Below, piece by piece: positions 62,141-64,000 of a stretch of DNA of 64,000 nt. The position numbers were made by a program, and so were the translations under genes. Numbering within the stretch: position 1 is the first letter of the stretch; each line of letters begins with the position of its first letter. The stretch is from Avibacterium sp. 21-586 (GTDB taxonomy: Bacteria > Pseudomonadota > Gammaproteobacteria > Enterobacterales > Pasteurellaceae): the NCBI RefSeq assembly GCF_026226775.1, contig NZ_JAKKOD010000001.1, positions 1,552,001 to 1,616,000 on the forward strand. Direction: 5' to 3'. The notes beneath the pieces were generated by a model. It saw nothing but the letters and a program-made list of their open reading frames with translations. It was not told the origin of the DNA and did not search any database.

Positions 62141-62729
62141 AAAAATCATTGTGTTTTTACCCTTATTCTTGATCATTGGCGTGTGTGGTCTTTTGCTGCT
62201 AGGGCTGCATAATGATCCGAAAAAAATTGCCTCCGCGTTAATTGGTAAGCCCGTGCCTGAATTTTATCAAAGTGATCTGCTTGAGCCTGAAATCAATGTG
62301 AACAACGCATCTTTGCCGAAAGAAACTTATCTCATTAATGTATGGGGCAGCTGGTGTGCCTATTGCAAGCAAGAACACGCCTTTTTGATGCGATTGCAAC
62401 AACAGGGCGTGCCGATTGTGGGGCTAAATTATCGGGATAAACGGCAAAATGCTTTGCTAATGTTGCAGGAAATGGGCAATCCTTTTCATCAGGTGATTGA
62501 TGATAGCAAAGGCTTATTCGCAATGAAATTGGGTGTGGACGGTGCGCCAGAAACCTATTTGGTTGATGCCAATGGCATTATTCGTTATCGCTACTCAGGG
62601 CCGTTGGCTCAGCAAATTTGGCAACAAGAATTTCTGCCCTTATGGCAAAAATTAGCAAAAAATGTACCGCACTTATCTTTGCAAGAAACAGCTAAGCAAG
62701 AAACGGCTAAACAGGAAGGAAAAGAATGA
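62133..62729 (+). CDS. dsbE: Membrane-anchored thioredoxin (DsbE/CcmG-like, NrfX position)
   Basis: Keeps apocytochrome cysteines reduced for haem attachment. 198 aa from the ATG at 62133 with GGAGAG upstream. N-terminal anchor [20 protein letters not shown], then thioredoxin fold with active site [14 protein letters not shown] near 75-88 and a cis-Pro region GAPETYLVD. The C-terminus has a short repeat ([15 protein letters not shown]). It overlaps nrfE upstream and nrfF downstream. Confidence 0.92.
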   Translation: MNRKIIVFLPLFLIIGVCGLLLLGLHNDPKKIASALIGKPVPEFYQSDLLEPEINVNNASLPKETYLINVWGSWCAYCKQEHAFLMRLQQQGVPIVGLNYRDKRQNALLMLQEMGNPFHQVIDDSKGLFAMKLGVDGAPETYLVDANGIIRYRYSGPLAQQIWQQEFLPLWQKLAKNVPHLSLQETAKQETAKQEGKE

Positions 62730-63196
62730 AAAAGTGGTGGTTAGCAGTAATGACATTTTTCTCAATCAGCCAACTGGCTCAGGCAGAAATGGTGGATACC
62801 TTTGAATTTAGCAATCCCGCTGAGCGCACCCGAGCCGTTGCCTTGGCAAAATCCCTGCGTTGTCCACAATGTCAAAACCAAAATTTGGTGGAATCCAATT
62901 CGCCCATTGCTTATGATCTACGTATTGAAGTGTATAAAATGGTGGAAGCTGGCAACAGCAACGAGGAGATTCTTGAAGTAATGACGAACCGATTTGGTGA
63001 TTTCGTGCGCTATAATCCGCCAGTCAAACCAACCACCTTGTTATTGTGGGGCTTGCCTTTCTTCTTGCTATTGTTTGGTGCGCTAGCAATGTGGCGAATG
63101 TTACGCGTGAAGCCAAAGCCTCAAAATTCAGCGCTCAGCGCAGAGCAACAGCAAGCATTAAACAGTTTATTAGCCAAAACGGATAAATCAGAATGA
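62726..63196 (+). CDS. nrfF: Haem lyase subunit NrfF (CcmH family)
   Basis: Periplasm-facing thiol protein that reduces the apocytochrome haem motif. 156 aa: signal sequence, [20 protein letters not shown] with the active CxxC near residue 45, [20 protein letters not shown], a membrane helix ([20 protein letters not shown]) and a short tail. It overlaps both neighbours by 4 bp. Confidence 0.94.
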   Translation: MKKWWLAVMTFFSISQLAQAEMVDTFEFSNPAERTRAVALAKSLRCPQCQNQNLVESNSPIAYDLRIEVYKMVEAGNSNEEILEVMTNRFGDFVRYNPPVKPTTLLLWGLPFFLLLFGALAMWRMLRVKPKPQNSALSAEQQQALNSLLAKTDKSE

Positions 63197-64000
63197 CTTT
63201 TTTCATTGGTGTAACCCTTTTAGTCTTGATTAGCCTTGGGCTTTGGTTGCCTTTAGGACGCGGAATAAATTGGCAGAAAAATTATCGCCAACAGCAAAAT
63301 ATCGCCCTTTATCAGCAGCAGATGAAAGATCAGCTTGATCCAGAATTAGCACAGGAATTTGCCCAACGTTTACTTGATGATGAAAAACAGCTCGAAAAAC
63401 AACCGCACTTTGTGATGACGTCAACGCTGAAAAGCCGTCCTTATTTTGTGGCGTTGAGCCTATTATTGATTGCGCTGCCTATGGGATATTATTTTTCCCT
63501 TGATCGCTTTTCTGCTGAACAGCAACATCAGCAGCAACTTCAAGCAAAACAAGTGATTACAACGCAGTCTGCCGATCCCTTTGTTGAATCATTTAATGGG
63601 CAAAGTGCGGGGCAAAAAAATGAAACTTATGTGGAAAAAATTGAGCAACGTTTGCGCCAAAATCCCAACAATAGTGAGGCTTGGATCGAGTTAGGGCAGG
63701 CTTATATGCAAAATAATGAGTTTGATAATGCCTTGGTCGCTTATTCTTATGCCGATCGCTTAACAGGCGGAAAACCCGCAATTTTAGGCTTGGCGGCGAA
63801 TACGTTGTATCAAAAAGCAGGGCAAAAAATCACCCCGCAGGTGAAAGCAATGCTTGAACAAGCGCTCTCGCAAGATCCGAAAGAAGCATCGAGTTTATCG
63901 CTGTTAGCTGGAGAAGCCTTTGTACAAACGGATTATCCCAAAGCCATTGCCCTTTGGCAAAAGGTGCTAGATTCGGATAAATCGGGAATCGATCGGCGTA
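63193..64000 (+). CDS. nrfG: Haem-lyase TPR subunit NrfG (CcmI-like), cut by window end
   Basis: ATG at 63193 overlaps the nrfF stop (ATGA), and the frame is open to the last base (269 residues visible). Membrane helix at the N-terminus (FIGVTLLVLISLGLWLPLG) and a second near residue 85-100 (FVALSLLLIALPMGYYFSL), then TPR repeats (NSEAWIELGQAYMQNNEFDN; SLLAGEAFVQTDYPKAIALW). It holds the apocytochrome C-terminus for haem ligation. The two-helix form resembles CcmI more than the short enteric NrfG. Confidence 0.88.
   Translation, partial: MTFFIGVTLLVLISLGLWLPLGRGINWQKNYRQQQNIALYQQQMKDQLDPELAQEFAQRLLDDEKQLEKQPHFVMTSTLKSRPYFVALSLLLIALPMGYYFSLDRFSAEQQHQQQLQAKQVITTQSADPFVESFNGQSAGQKNETYVEKIEQRLRQNPNNSEAWIELGQAYMQNNEFDNALVAYSYADRLTGGKPAILGLAANTLYQKAGQKITPQVKAMLEQALSQDPKEASSLSLLAGEAFVQTDYPKAIALWQKVLDSDKSGIDRR

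Overview
The window looks like chromosomal DNA of a Pasteurellaceae bacterium of the Haemophilus/Pasteurella/Avibacterium/Aggregatibacter side of the family. The 9-base DNA-uptake signal AAGTGCGGT (or its complement ACCGCACTT) is scattered through genes and intergenic gaps and often forms inverted pairs at gene ends. The gene order and protein sequences (nagB-nagC, dapA-bamC, ispD-ftsB, rodA-mrdA-rlmH-rsfS, lipA-lipB, nrfABCD, an exported ATP-dependent DNA ligase, IS1016-type elements) fit that family. The genus cannot be fixed from the sequence alone.

Layout. 1-3.5 kb: end of mnmC, then nagB and its likely regulator nagC. 3.6-4.0 kb: tRNA cluster Met-Leu-Gln-Gln. 4.1-28.3 kb: mostly housekeeping genes (an NRAMP-like transporter, gor, rlmJ, bamC, dapA, bcp, DNA ligase, metG, mrp, rpsO, ispD, ftsB, eno, ypfJ, lysC, proA, yicG-like, dnaE). 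This stretch also holds a frameshifted glycerate kinase and a strongly structured intergenic element at 15.6-15.8 kb. 28.4-32.8 kb: an AT-rich accessory block with a sugar-porter transporter, an overlapping cytoplasmic esterase, a divergent AraC-type regulator and a dead IS1016 copy with an 8-bp target duplication. 32.9-49.2 kb: core genes again (sdaA beside a stump of sdaC, fbp, mpl, a cold-shock protein, adk, tRNA-Ser, rho, a decayed hugZ-like gene behind a Fur-like box). A long minus-strand cell-envelope/lipoate cluster follows (rsfS-rlmH-mrdA-rodA-rlpA-dacA-ybeD-lipB-lipA).

49.7-54.3 kb is the most unusual part. A second IS1016 copy cuts into the 3' end of a large filamentous-haemagglutinin/CdiA-like gene. 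What remains is a pre-toxin region ending in an EndoU-type RNase toxin domain, followed by its probable immunity gene. After it come two more complete EndoU-domain + immunity modules and the start of a fourth, as direct tandem repeats of about 975-982 bp. Each unit is separated by a hairpin made of two opposed uptake signals. The later toxin domains have no obvious start codon, so they look like orphan (silent) toxin/immunity cassettes that can recombine.

54.4-64 kb: rhlB, then the periplasmic nitrite-reduction (ammonifying) system: nrfA, nrfB, nrfC, nrfD and the dedicated haem-attachment genes nrfE, a DsbE-like thioredoxin, nrfF and nrfG (cut by the window end). NrfA reduces nitrite with electrons delivered by the NrfD/NrfC membrane module through NrfB; the NrfEFG/DsbE group attaches haem to NrfA.
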